DNA of 64,000 nt from Casuarius casuarius. Lineage: Eukaryota; Chordata; Aves; Casuariiformes; Casuariidae. Both the position numbers and the translations under genes were made by a program. The DNA lies in assembly GCA_003342895.1 (NCBI GenBank), contig PTFA01000111.1, positions 718,199 to 782,198 on the forward strand. Direction: 5' to 3'. Below the pieces are notes generated by a model. The model saw nothing but the letters and a program-made list of their open reading frames with translations. It did not search any database and was not told where the DNA came from. Numbering within the stretch: the stretch's first letter is position 1; each line of letters begins with the position of its first letter. Shown here in pieces: positions 13,501 to 26,791 of the stretch.

Positions 13501-16500
13501 AACTCATTTGTGCATTGTATGTCTTGCTGCCACCTCCTACAGTCTCTCTGGATATTGCTTAATGAGGCTATGCAGTCTTTCTCACTTCCTGTGCTATCCA
13601 CACCACATGTAGGAAGCCAGAAAAAATATTAAGGCCATTCTCATTCTGTTCATAGATATCTCAGCCTGTTTCACCCCTCCGTGAAGCAGAAGAGAGACTC
13701 AAATGTACCCCGCCCAGAAGCCTGTTGGGCATACGTCCCAATGATGGGCTTTTTGGCTAGGAAGACATTTCTGGCTATGCCAAGACATAGACTTATGACT
13801 GCAAATCTATTTTAGGGGCAGAGACTCCTGATGGCCTGTTAATTCTAAGTAAGCCCTGTAGAGACACATTACTTTCTTGGCAGCATTGTAGAAACAATCT
13901 GGACATGTTTGGTTAGGGACAGGAAGATAGAGAAGGCGGAAAAATGGAACGGTTACTGCTTTATATTTTCAGTAACATTTCTGATCCGAACAGAAAGCTC
14001 CTGATACTGAAGTTCATTGGTCTGCTGTCTGAGGAAACACTGACCAACTGGAACAGATATTGGTGCTTACAAGAGCCCACCTCACCAGCCAAACCACATT
14101 GTCTTCTCTTTCATAGACATGTTAGCATCAAGTATGGAGTTGAGCTGAATCATTAAATGCAGTGTGGAGACAGCTGTCCTATCCTGTCCCTTTGGGTGCT
14201 GTGCAGTTGCATTTCTCTCTAAAGCTTGGGACTTTATCTGTGATGGGAGAGTTGGAGTGGCCAGCATTGGCTAGTGCCATCGTGGGAANCCCATGTACCT
14301 ATGTTCCAAAGGAGAATTACAGAGACCTGTGAGAATTCAGGTCAGAAATTGTCAGGAGCGCATAGATACAAGCAGAGTGATGGATGGTTACTTGGAGCAA
14401 TTCCTGAACAGTCCTGCTTACTGTCTTCTCAGCAGATGTGAGTGAATCTACAGCATGTCTCCTCACCTGTCTCTCCTGTCCTCTTCTTTCCCTCCACTCG
14501 GGGGTAAGTAGATCCTAGTGAAAGTCGTATGCAATTGTGATCTTAGCTACATTACTTTTAATAGTTTCATACACAAACTTTCCTTCTCATGTTGCATAGA
14601 TGCAATCTCTCTCTTTTTCATTTCTTCTGAAGAACTGCACATAACTTTTCCTGTTTGTGCTATAGCTTGTTAACAAGTAGGAGGTTTTGTCTTATTTGAT
14701 AGATGTTATAATAAATAGCTGTTCTTTTCCTCATCTTACAGATGTGAGACCTAGAAACGTGTAGTTCATTTTTGCAGAAATTAATGTAGAGATAATGACA
14801 TCTAAATTTCCTACCATCAATCAGTTATTAGGCAGAGGTCCCCACTGAAACCAATAGGAATTTTACATAAAAGAAGATGTCTTACCACATCCTCTTATTA
14901 TTGAAGTAGGGAAGCTTTTTTTTCTTTTTTTTTCATTACTATAAACTACTGTTACATTTAAAGTTTTTTTCAAGACAAAACTTCAAGGAATTAATGTTAT
15001 GGAATTCCATATGACAAGTAGTTTCGTTATCAAAAAGAATTTATATAAGTTAAATCTTTCATAACACATTTGTAGGGTATTGAAATGTTGTCAAATGGAA
15101 GACAGCTGTGTATTCACTTACTGTGGCTTAACACCGACAGGTTCTGATGCAATCAAGCATTACAATAAAAAGTACCAGCTTCCATAGCTAATTTAATATT
15201 GTCCTGTGGCTTCATTAGGAAGAAGATATGCATATAAAAGTGTTCTGCTTTTCCATCTGGCTTTATATACAACATAGTGCTGCTAATGAAGTAAATAAAA
15301 AGAAAACAAATCCCTACTGCATCCTAGTTTGTTCACTGGTATGAAAGGTCTCATTAAATGAATGGCTACTATGTACAAGTATTCCACAACATTTTGGGTA
15401 TTAACATTAAAATAAGGAGTGCTGTTGGGAGCATATAACAGTTTCAAGCCTTATCCTGCCATCAAAATTGTTTCATTATGAAAAAAATTGGAAAAAATTA
15501 ATTATTAAATACAAAATTAACATTCTGCTTTCCATAGCAATTTTGCATTTAAAAATTAAAGACTTGTTTCAAGTAAACAATGCAAACAATGTTATTTAAT
15601 ATCTGGTTGGCAATATTGCTATAGCACTATTTTGCAATCCATTCCATTTTGTTACACTGCAATTATACACTCTGTGCCACTTACAAGTCATCTCAAGGCT
15701 TTTGAAAACATTTTTTGTATCTTAAAACCAAGATGAACACAGACAACAGCTTCTCCTACAAAACGTAAATTTAGTGAAGAAATATTCTTGTTATTATATG
15801 GCTAAAAATTTTTCTAAATGTTTTCGATGGAGGTTTATCAGTATAGAAGGGAAGCATTTTAACTTTTCCAAATTGCTTTGTTCAAGAAACTATATAATGG
15901 TTAGAAAGCAATTATAGAACACTAGTCACGGAATATATTAACTCTTTAATTTCATTTTGTGAGCGCGAGAGAGAGGAAAAGAGAGCTGATATTTTACTTA
16001 GACTCAACTTTTAGATAATAATTGTCTTTGAGCCTACATAAATAACCTTCATCAATAAAGGAGTGATTCATAAGGTTTTAAAATGATAAGGAAGTTGGAT
16101 AGGGAGAGAGGACCCACACAAGTAATTATCCCAAAGAAGCACTATTACTGTGGCAAGTTATCATTCTTTCTAAGACTAACGTTCCCTACAGCAATGCACT
16201 CTACAGGAGACAAAATTTCTGAAAAAGCAGGACTGATGAATCTCAGATAAAAATTATAGATCCACCTTCATAAATGTAGCAAATGCACCTTTGCTGAGAG
16301 AGAGGGAATGAAATAGAGAGGATCGATGAAGCTTTGATCTTTCTGTATTATCAGCCTGTGGAGCATGCATTGCTGCATCAGAGGATACATACATGACTAG
16401 CGGTTGTTCAGCTCCCTAGCCCTCTTGCACAGATTGGGGATTTTTTAATCCAGCAGCCAATATTCTGTTCANAAAAACAACATACTAGCTGTCGGGTGGA

Positions 16501-19500
16501 AGGGCTTCAGACTGGGAAGTAAAACTCACTCTGTCCCTCACACCACTGCCTCGAGAGCCTGACAACGCTCGTGCTGACAGAGCCTCCCATCTGCTGCTGG
16601 GGCTAGTCCATGAAGAGACCAAGCTTTCTATTCATAGCTTATACAGTGTAAAGCANATTAATTTCAGGATATGCACTGACTGATTTGGTTTATCTATTTA
16701 TTTTAGTTCTGATCATGACCCTGCAATTTTTCTGTTTATTACATTGTGGGCAGGGATTTACTTCAATTTTTCCTGTTTTCCAAATAAAACTGTAGTGGGT
16801 GTTTGGAGTTACANGGATTAAGCCTTAAGGGAACCCCTCAGAACAAAGCTTTATACTCTTTTTGTATCATTTATGAATATATTACAGAAAAATGTGAGCT
16901 TACCATTTTCTGGCCACGCCTTTTGTCTCTAATACTTCTTTGTATTAAGTATATAGAATTAGAAGGGGAAAAAAGTCCTCCTGGCAAAGTTTCTCTAATC
17001 CAGACAATTTGTAACAGAAATTTAAACATACCCTTTGTGGAGGGGGTGTAGTCTCATTACGAGTATTTCCTGCAGAGGCAATGTAACATGGCTGAGATTC
17101 TGGCTTCTAGCCATGACCTTGAGCTGGCTTGGAAAATTACCTGTGTGAAAAGAAACAGTATCTTCAATTTAGTGTGAATTTAAAATCTTTGGGGGAATTT
17201 CAGTCAGCCAGATGGGTAGGATATACTGACACTATCATGAAAATTGCTTTGTTTAGTCAGGAAGTTAAATACTGAGTGTTGCGGAAATGGTGTGCAGGCT
17301 CTTCCATTACCGTGAGGAAAAATCAGATATCTGACCTACCATAGAACATTAATTCTAGATTAGACTGTGTAAGCAGTGCACTCCTAAGTCAAAAGCTGCA
17401 AAATATCTTATGCCTGCTTAGTTATGTTTCCTTGTTTGTGTAAATGTATGTCAATTAATTTGTGATATTATTTCTGATGACATGTACATGATATGAGACA
17501 AAGGAAGATGGAGAGAGGAAAATTTTTACTCTTCAGGCATGCTCTGCTAATGACTTACGTTTGCTTTATTTTTCCAATGGGATATGAAGACTTGAATTCA
17601 TGCTAAAGAAAAAANGATTTTCAAGGCTTAATGGAATTTTTGCCAAATGTTCTCTTCTATATAAAGATGCTTCAATTTTTTTGTTACTAAACTATTGATG
17701 AGCAGGCTGTTTTCTAAATAAATTCATAACTAATGGAAGACAGAGCTTGGGGAGGTAATTACGAAAACATGACTAGGGACAGAAGTTTTCNTCTATCTCC
17801 TACTACAATTGTTTCTTTATTAGAAACCAGAGGCTTTGCAGAGGATTTTGCTAAGTGAAATATGTAGAAGAAGGAGAAAAGAGTAGGACCTTAAAAAAGC
17901 GAGAGGTGATACAGAGTGTCTGATGACAATTGTTTTATGGATGAATCAGTCTAGTTAGGATTGTGTTTAGATTTGCTTCTCAGTTGAGAAAGGTTAAATA
18001 ATGATTTTCCAAGAAATGCAGTAGAAAACCACCAAACTGGATACTGTGCTTGAGAAGTAGGGAATATGAACCTTCAGCATGAATTGCAATACACACCACA
18101 CTAGTTTAAAAATTCTATGATGGTATCCATAAAACTGTAAAATCCTCTAACAGGCAAGAATCTAAGCCTCAGGCGGTGCTTGAATAGTAAACATTTAACA
18201 AACACCGTTCCCATCTCATTTTTTCTCCTTTTGCTCTGTGCAGTTTAATTCATTTTATTGTTTCATATTTCAGTTGATCTCACACTACCATGTCGCTCCC
18301 CACAACACTAGTCAAGAAACTATATGGTAATTAAATAGCATGCCTCTGGCACAAGTTGCTCACTGCAGTGGAGTCAGAAGGATTTTTTTCCAGTGCACAG
18401 TTCAGAGTGGCATTATGGGATAATTTAATTTCAGCCTCCTCTATGTTTTTTATGGTGGGGGAAAAAAAAAAAAGACTGAAGGGATGAGTTTGGGGGGGGA
18501 GAAGAAGGAATTTAAGGCTTTTTCCTTAAAACAACCAGAATTTGATATGGTTCAAGGCACAGATGGCCAAGCAAGGCCTCCTCCTGCCTTTGCTGCTGGA
18601 TTTAGAGCGACATCTCTTATTTCACTTGCAAAGCTGCAAATGGTTTTTTTCTATCCACAGTTGCTTTCTTTCCAGTGCTAGCACTTTGGCTAGCTGAGTA
18701 AAAATGTTTCCAGGCAAAGTCCCACAACTAATCTTCAAATTTTCCTTGTATTGAGTGTCTGGTCTTGTCCCTTGCATGTTCTAAAATAGGCAGCAAATAT
18801 TACTCAGGAACCTCTGGTGATTAGTCCTAATTGTTCAGGACAGAGATCTTAACAATACTTATCTTAAAGAAAGATTCTTGTGGAATACTTCTAAATCTCT
18901 TTCTATAGGGCGAGACAGCAGAAATAAAACAGAAAGTAGGTAAATAACAACTGTGTGGCTTCCTCCTGGCCCCCAAAATGAGTACAACCAAATCATTCCC
19001 TTGGCATTGAAATCTGCACTTGGCCTCCAACCATGTTGAGAAGGTATTTCCAGCACCTGAGTTTCTGACATCTCAGGGTCTTTGCTTGAGTGGGTGTTGG
19101 AGGCTGTCTAAGGAAAACCTATAAAATTCTTTTTCCAGTATGACTATGGTGCATAAAGTAGTCTGCACAGATCCTTCTATACTAGTAGTTACAGAGAATA
19201 GCGTGTTTGGGGGTGTATTCTCTCCTAACTTGCTTTTAGAAATGCCAACAACATTTTGCTTTCCTCAGAATGTCCAGGCAAGGCTGTCAATACTGTTATT
19301 TGAGTATTTTGCTCATATCTCCCACACAGATGAAGAGAAGATGAGGCAGGCAGTGGACACCTGTCTTAATAGCAGTATTCTGCCAGAACTTCCCTAAGGG
19401 AGCCAGCAAAATTTTCCAGCTGGCCCAGCACCTGACTTTCATTAACGATTATACAGTAGCAAGAGAGATATTCTTAGCATGCAGATCTGGCAGATCTGCT

Positions 19501-19861
19501 CCTGATTTGGCCAGATCCCTGAAAAAGGGACATATATGCCCAGGAACCATAAAGAGGATAGCACAGTGATGAGTCTTCCTGGAAGGTGGATTTTGTATGT
19601 AAGCCAGGGTGCATGTACCTGGGCAGGGCTGTGGCAGAGATGGGGAAACTGAATTGGCACATATGCAGGCCCTGGCTGTGAATGAATAAACTGACCTACA
19701 AGTGTTATGTTATCCACATCATGTACATGACATGTCCAGATTAGCTTTCTTGTGCATACCCATAAATTCAGCTAACTTGGCTTAGGTATGAGACAGTTCC
19801 ATGTGGCTTGCATCAGCCTGTTCCTCCCCAAAAAAGGCTCTTTGCCATGCCCCAGAATTAA
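10596..19861. other. Gene-free stretch between CR1 copies
   Basis: No supported gene. Small N-containing or overlapping open frames occur, none with a recognisable domain. At 13.15-14.29 kb the DNA is somewhat less AT-rich and has open frames of 95-103 codons on both strands (13314-13601 minus, 13321-13632 plus). I could not identify them, and they could be an old retroposed fragment or chance. Between 14.9 and 15.7 kb the sequence is AT-rich with many homeodomain-like TAAT cores. Minor tracts include A12 at 18462-18473 and G8 at 18492-18499. Confidence 0.6.
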
Positions 19862-22005
19862 GCAATAATTTAGGTTACAAAGGACCTCTGGAAGTCATTT
19901 AGTCCAAGCCTCCTCTGTTCAAAGCAGGGCTAAATTCAAAGTTAGATCAGGTTGCTCAGGGCCTTGTTCAGTCAAGTTTTAAATATCTCCAAGGATGGAG
20001 ATCCCACAACCTCTCTGGGCAACCTCCCCACCACCATCTCCGGTCAGAATTTCCCTTTTTATGACCTGTCACTGTTGCCTCTTGTTTTTCATCTGCACAT
20101 CTCTAAAATCAGTTTGACTCTGTCTTCTCTGTAATCACCCATTAGATCCTGAAAGAGAGCAATTAGAGCCGCTCTTAATCTTTTTTTTTTTTTTTTTTTT
20201 CCCATTAAGGCTTACCCTCCTCCTTTCTCCCTCTACACTCTCTGCAATTTATCAGAATCTCTCTTGTATTGAGGAGCCCATAACTGGCATGATATTCAAG
20301 ATGAGGACTCGCAAGTGATAAATAGGAAAGAAAAATTCTTTCCTCCAAACTACTGGCTATAATCCTACTAATGCAGTCCAATATTCAATTAGCCTTCATC
20401 TCTGCAAGATGTACTGCTGACTCACGCAGCATAAGCTTTTTTGCAGAACTCCCCAGCTGGCCAGTCCCCAGCCTGCACTGATGCATGGGGGTTACTCTGT
20501 AGGTAGACCTGCCTCCGCTCCTGTTTCTAGCTGACTCACTTCTCCATAAGGAGCAGCCCTACTCTAGCTGCTACCTGAAAGTTGTCTCAGGCCAGGTTGA
20601 GTGCCCCAGGCTGAGCTGAAATGGGGCTCCTGGGTCTATGGGAGGGAGGTTGGTGGGGGTCCCTAGTGAGTCTGATCAAGGCCATTAATGCCGGTTAGCT
20701 CACCCAGGGCCCTGAGACTGTTTGGCTCATTCCTCCAACTTTTGAATCATCATCTGCTCCCCCCAATTTGATAAAAACTGCAAAAAAAGTTGAGTGTGCA
20801 CTCCACCCTATAATCTAGGTTGCTAATGAAAACATTAAGCAGTATTATCCTCTGAGGTAGTTCTGTGCTGTTCTCAGACATCTCCAAGTCCTTGTGAGGA
20901 CTTGCTCCATCATATCTCTGGGGACTGAAGTGGAGACTGACCAGCCCGTAATTTCCCACATCTTTCATTTGCCTTTTCTGAAGGTAGGCATAACACTTAC
21001 TTTTCTCCAGTTATAAGACACCCTCCCCGTTTACCACAGCTTTTCAGAAATGATAGAGAAAGGCCTCTCAATGACATGCACTGAGCTCCCCCAACACTTT
21101 TAGATGCATCCCATCCAGTCCAATTGATGTGTATATGCCCAGTTTACTTGAGTGATCCTTAATTTGATCCCCCTCTACTGTGGGCAGTGCCTCCGTCCCT
21201 AAACTTTTCTACTGGGCGTGGAGACCTGGGAGACTTAAGAGCAGACCTTGCTTGTAAAGTACAAGACAAGGAAGACATTGAGTACCTTCAGCTTTTTTCC
21301 ATGCCTTTTGGCACTAGAACCTCTCCCTATTCAACAGCAGGCAGACATTATTCTTAGTCTCCCCTTTCGTTGCCTGTGTACCTGTAGAAGGCTTCTTATT
21401 GCCTTTCACATACCTTTGCATTTTCAGCTCCAGCCCAGCTTTGACTTTCTTTATTCCTTCTCTGTAGGTTTGAGTGATACTTCTTTCTTACTCCTGGATA
21501 ACCAGTCTCTGCTTCTTTTGTCTCCTTTTTGCATTTGAGCTCAGTCAGGAGTTCCTCACTCAGCGAAGCTGGCTTCCAGCCACGCTTGCTTGTTTTCTCG
21601 CACACTGGCATGGAGCATCTTGTGCTTTGAGGAAACTGTGATGGGGTCCTTTGCCTTTCAGGGTGGCCTTTCATGGCATGCTGCCCACCAGTTCCTTAAA
21701 CAAGTCTGTTCTCCTGAAATCTGAGGTCTCTAGTCTGCTACTTGCCTTCCTCATTTCCCTCAGGATCTTAAATTCTGCCATCTCATGGTCACTTCAGCCA
21801 AGGCTGCCATCAACTTATCCTCAACAAGTTCTTATTTGCTCAACCACCGCACTTCCTCGTATGCCCTGTCCAGCACCAGCATTTAAAATTTTACCTAACA
21901 CACTCCAGAAATGTCTGTGTCAGCGTGGAGCTAAAATACTAAGCCTCCCACAAAATAACAAGGCACATGATCATGAGGCTTTTCCCAGTATATCTACTGA
22001 AGGAG
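19862..22005 (-). mobile_element. CR1 LINE, about 2.1 kb, 3' end plus much of ORF2, decayed
   Basis: The longest CR1 copy in the window, coding strand minus. The 3' end lies at the low-coordinate side: AGGACCTCTGGAAGTCATTT, then CAACCTCTCTGGGCAACCT near 20.0 kb, both hallmarks of the antisense of avian CR1 3' regions. Moving up, 20.27-20.30 kb (GAGGAGCCCATAACTGGCA) and 20.45-20.50 kb (CCAGTCCCCAGCCTGCACTG) match the C-terminal ORF2 coding region. The reverse-transcriptase region follows at 20.9-21.55 kb, and the upstream ORF2 portion includes CCATCTCATGGTCACTTCAG near 21.78 kb. Similarity fades near 22.0 kb at a segment that aligns with the endonuclease-side part of ORF2. The copy has many stops and frameshifts and a T20 tract at 20181-20200 inside it, so it is old and inactive. 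The 147-codon plus-strand frame at 21651-22094 is only its antisense shadow. Confidence 0.88.
20181..20200. repeat. T20 homopolymer inside CR1
   Basis: Twenty consecutive T on the plus strand, interrupting the ORF2 coding part of the CR1 copy. It probably expanded after insertion. Confidence 0.9.
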
Positions 22006-22465
22006 GGACAGGGCATGCAAGAAGAGGAAGTGTGGGGCAGCTGTGCAGGGAGGAAGTAGTCTTAAGCCCTATACAGCATAGGAAGTGTTCATAACCAAAG
22101 AAAGATAGTATTTTTTTGACATTTGTCTATTNGTGTGACTGTGCTGTGCACTCCCTACGGTTACAACACTGAAACAGCAACTACCAAGGATTTCAGGAAT
22201 ACATACAAATTTGCCACTACCTTTCAAAGTGTAACATGATTGTGATGTTTTGACATTACTCCTGGCTCAGAAAATCTGCATCACTGGGGAGCACAAGTCT
22301 CAACAAAAGACTGGGAATGGAATAAATTTTCCAGAGAAAGTGAGGCATCCTTTCTCTCAAAGCCAACAAGAGGGATGAGGGGTCCTGCAGTAGTAGATGA
22401 GCAACTGTCTACATGTCATTGTATATAAAAGGAAAGCTCTGTCTCTGTTAATCATTATGCTCATA

Positions 22466-22489
22466 TTTTTTTTTTTTTTTTTTTTTTTT
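22466..22489. repeat. T24 homopolymer
   Basis: Twenty-four consecutive T on the plus strand, ending directly before ACGTGAGTACG. If read on the minus strand as a retroposon A-tail, no retroposon body is recognisable beside it. Confidence 0.92.
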
Positions 22490-24320
22490 ACGTGAGTACG
22501 TGGCCTAGGATTTCTTCATAGTAACAAGGGGATCATCCTACCTGACCGGCATCACAGAGGCATGATCTGTAAATGGTGTCTTCTGCCTGTGTGTGTTAAC
22601 ATAATATAAGGGCATATAGTGGTATAGGCAATATCACACAAACTGTTTTGCAGCCTTCTGGATATATTTTGAGTATCTAAGACATCTTATGAAAAGGCTA
22701 TTCATGTCTGTTGCATGGTTTCTGGAGCACATATCCCAACAGGTGTTCCCTGGCTGCTCCAGTTATGGCCGGAATAGCATGGAAAGCCAGAAAAAGCTTG
22801 AGGCTATTACTAAGAATGTTGAAATTAGGCAGTATAGACAAGTTAGTAACGGCTAAGAAAATCCAGAAGACTACTAGAGAATTTAAAGTTGAGCCCAGAC
22901 TACCTGAGCCTGACACAAGTGCTTTCACAGAAACGCCATCATTTCTCTGACATTTTTCTGAAGCTTCTAGCTGCGTATTTAATGATTGTGTCCCACTTCA
23001 TATATGTTGTAATGTGTTCATGTGATTTTTTTTTTTTTATGTTACATTCTCAAATGTAAGTCCTAAGTTTTGCTGCTGATGCTAAAGCTTACTAGAACTA
23101 TTTAAGGAAGCATAGATTAATGAATAGCAAGAGACAAACAGCAAAACTAAGGAAAACAGGTACTTTCTAGTATCCAAGGTCAATTCTTGGCTTTGTACCA
23201 ACAAAGACTCTTTATATAGTTTGCAGGAAACTCTGCCACTCCGACTTTTTGTTCTTTGACAGTTTCCAGCTTAACTCACATCAAATAAAAAATGACATGG
23301 GAATCTAAATCTATAAATAACATTTATTGTCTCTTTCTAAAAGATGAACAACTACAAAATATACATTAAAATTAAGTTGGAGGAACTGGACAAAAATGAT
23401 AATGCCAATGGTAGCATATTGATATATTCTATTATTTAGTGCTTATACAGTAACATGAATAAAACTTCATTTTTTGCCTTGATTTCTCTCTACTTTTTAT
23501 ACCATGTTTCTCCAATATTTTTGGATCTTCTTTGTTGGTGTACTGTTCAATGCTGCATCTTAATCATTTGGTTTTCTTGATTTGTTTCAATACATGTCTA
23601 GTAATCAACAAGCCATTTGATAGGAAAATAAGAGGGGTATGATACATATCCTCACTTAAAAATGTTGAGGAAAAATACAATAAAGCAACATTTAAGTAGT
23701 CATGTTAAACTTTAATCAAATCTACCAGATTACTTCTAGTTTTCTTGCCTAAGTACAGCAGGTTATATGAGAAGTCCTATTTCCACAGCTTCCTGCTGCA
23801 ATCCTGAATTTAGGTGCTCTTTACATTAACACTGCAAAGTGGAAAAAAGAAACAAAAACTCCTACAGAATCACTGTCCTACTCTGGTATTTTAAAAAAGC
23901 GTGCATAGATGCAGGCGGTTGTTGCATGAATGCTTGGGCAAAGTGCTGGCATGGATGGAAGGTCAAGTCATCTAACTTGAATGTCTACTGAACCAGTCAC
24001 CTAAGTTCTACTCTTGTACAGACGTAACTGATTTCTGAGAACAACCTGCAAACCACTCACCTTTACACAAGGGAAATCATTATTTATGCTTTTAAAATAT
24101 AGCCTTCCATAACTGTTCATGGAATAGCAGAGACCCAATTTGTCCTTCAGTCATACTTATAGGCTACTCTATACTAGTAAATTGAATAATGTCAGGGAAT
24201 GTTCCTGGCCACTGAAACTCAACCATCTATAATCTTATATTGTTAAAACAGTCCCTGGCATGGTTTTGAGGATGAACCAAAGGGCAATCTCCCAGCATCT
24301 TCTGGGCACACTGTAGGAGT

Positions 24321-24349
24321 TAGCAGGAGATAGCAGGATAGACAGGAGA
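24321..24349. repeat. 10-bp cryptic tandem repeat
   Basis: Three near-copies of TAGCAGGAGA in a row, the third degenerate. Confidence 0.6.
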
Positions 24350-25972
24350 TAATCCTCAATACGCAGATTGCATGCAAGTACCCTTTTTTGGAAGCTGAGA
24401 GAATTTAACAGCACAGNCCCAGGCTGCTTCAAGCCAGCTGACCTCAGTGCCAGAGAAGAATTCCAGTTCTGGAAATATTTACTTTATTCCTGCAGACAAA
24501 ATTCCAGTGCCTTACCCACCTAGGTGAATAAGTTCATGTTTCTCTTTCATTTTAGCATTACCGTCAATGTTTTTCTTCTNAATGCTACTAAAAAATTTGC
24601 ATAGATAGCAGCTTCCTCTGTAACCTTCTCTTCCTCCACAGTCTCCAAGGATGTTATTTTGCAGCAACATGGCTGATCATAATGGAGGAGGTTGTAATGT
24701 CAAAAACATTTGATTTTGTCATCAGTGAATAAAACAACTGGGAAAAGATAGTATATCTTAATACTTCAGCTTCAGAACAGTCAATAGGCATAGGGAATAA
24801 AGAGGAATAAATATAAGGAATACATAAAAGATATATAGCAGATTGATGAAGTTTCAGTAAGGCTGTTCAATAAATGTAGCTGTCTATTTCCACATAGGTT
24901 CACCAAGGAAGACCTTTAAGCTAAAAATTAAAAATAAAAAAAGTTTTATATCTATCTGTGACATAGTGTTTTGGAGAAATTTTCCATAAGATATCTTTTT
25001 CTCTCTTACCATATCTTATATTCAGATTAAATGCATTCTATAAAATAACTTCTATCAAATGTGAAATGAATTCCTAAAGAACAGCCGTTACCATACGCTC
25101 AAGTCTTTTATATTATGAAGTGGTANATAAAATACACCTGAGATGAAAATATGGTATTGCATTCTAGGCTACACCTTCACTTTAAATGAGCAATGGTCGG
25201 AATTAAAGGAAGGACAAATGTAAAATGAAAGAGCAATACTGCTCTTATTTTTCCTCCCTACACTCAGCAGTTCCCTAAAAGTCCTGCTGCTGTATTCTAG
25301 AAGAAGCACATGGTCACTCTTTGTCCCTAATACAAGGAAGGCAATGGAGTTTGAACTTATATTACTCTACCCTGAATAGGTAGAAGTCAAAGCAAGAAGA
25401 GAACCTCTTCCCACATCCAATTACACTGTCATCTTAGCAGTTTTTTTGCTGTCATCAGCTGCTTAATTAATACAGAGATGTTTCTCCTTCTTGAATANTT
25501 TTTATGCAGCTCATTTTTTAAAATAAATAACAATTGGTATGTACAGCCTAATAAATTTCTCTCCACTACATACCAATGTATCTTTTCTTACTTCTGTGTG
25601 TTACGTACATATTTTCATTTCTGAAACTATTTCTTTTGTTATATTTTCTCATTTTCAATGCATTCTTGGCATGAGAAAAAAGATCTTTCTTCATTTCTGG
25701 AGTACTTTACAAATCTTAAACGAGAATCTCCTTAGTATTTTATATCTGAAGCACTTCTTCCTGAACAGATTCGTTATTTTTTTCCCTTCCTTCCTCTATA
25801 ACAAGAGCTAAAAAAAGATCAAACAAAGCCAAAACTGAAATGTGCTCCATCTGTTATTGATTATCTTCTTTGTGAATGAAGGCAGTAATAAAACAGGAAG
25901 GAGTCTATCAGTCAAAAAATGATTCACAGTTCTCTTTGGTATTAGAAGAGATGGATACATATGCATAATTNC

Positions 25973-26007
25973 TAATTATTATATTAGAATATTATATTAT
26001 ATTATTA
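25973..26007. repeat. ATTAT-rich low-complexity tract
   Basis: Imperfect repeats of TTAT and ATATT next to a single N at 25971. Confidence 0.65.
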
Positions 26008-26779
26008 GCTGTATGGTCAGTCATCTCAAATCCAGTTCTACCAAGTTTTTCAAAACTAATTGAACAACATTCTTTATTCATTTTGNATATTTGTCTAAAG
26101 TGCAGCTGAGAATTTGTAGGCTAGTGTAAAAAATATTTTCAGTACACAATTACATATTGGGTCTTAATTTGCCTCCCAGTCTTCAGAAGACATTTCAGTC
26201 ACAACGGGCAATTCATTTTCTATAGGCAAGCTAAACACCAGGCAGTGGTGGAGCTTCATTTGCTACCTGTTTAAGAGATGGTTCTGCACAGTTATGCTTG
26301 ATGGGTATGGACATTTCCAGCTTGCAGCAACCAGCAAGTTTGGGCATTCCATGATTTGAAATAAGGTGAATAATCCACTATCACAATCCCACCACTCCAG
26401 AACAAGGTCAGGGAAAGGGAAAACAATGCTTCCTTACTAACCTGAACAGTCTTTTTTCGGTTACTGATAACTCAAATTCTAAATTTTGGAGGAAAATCCT
26501 ATGGGAAAGCCTTAGTCAGAGTATCCCTATTCATAGAGGAACCATAAGAGATTAGGATGCGCAGTTCCCAAGGGCATTCACTAATGTANGAAGAGTTTTG
26601 AAAATGCCTCTGCAGCTATACTTTGTACTTAGGAGAACATAATTAAGGGGTATTTTTGCACGCTCAGTTTCCTGGCTTTCTATCCTGCAGAAGGTTAAAT
26701 GAAATATAGCTACACAATTATATGCACAAGGAAGACCTTAGTAATATGCAAGATTCATGAAAGACTATTTCAGAAACTC

Positions 26780-26791
26780 GGGGGGGGGGGG
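26780..26791 (+). repeat. G12 homopolymer
   Basis: Twelve consecutive G in AT-rich surroundings. Its exact length is likely to be uncertain in the assembly. Confidence 0.85.

Noticed and set aside
14140..14500. Possible LTR-like stretch
   Set aside because: I found no paired terminal repeat, primer-binding site, polypurine tract or retroviral coding sequence.
21651..22094. 147-codon plus-strand open frame
   Set aside because: It is the antisense shadow of the CR1 ORF2 region whose coding strand is minus.
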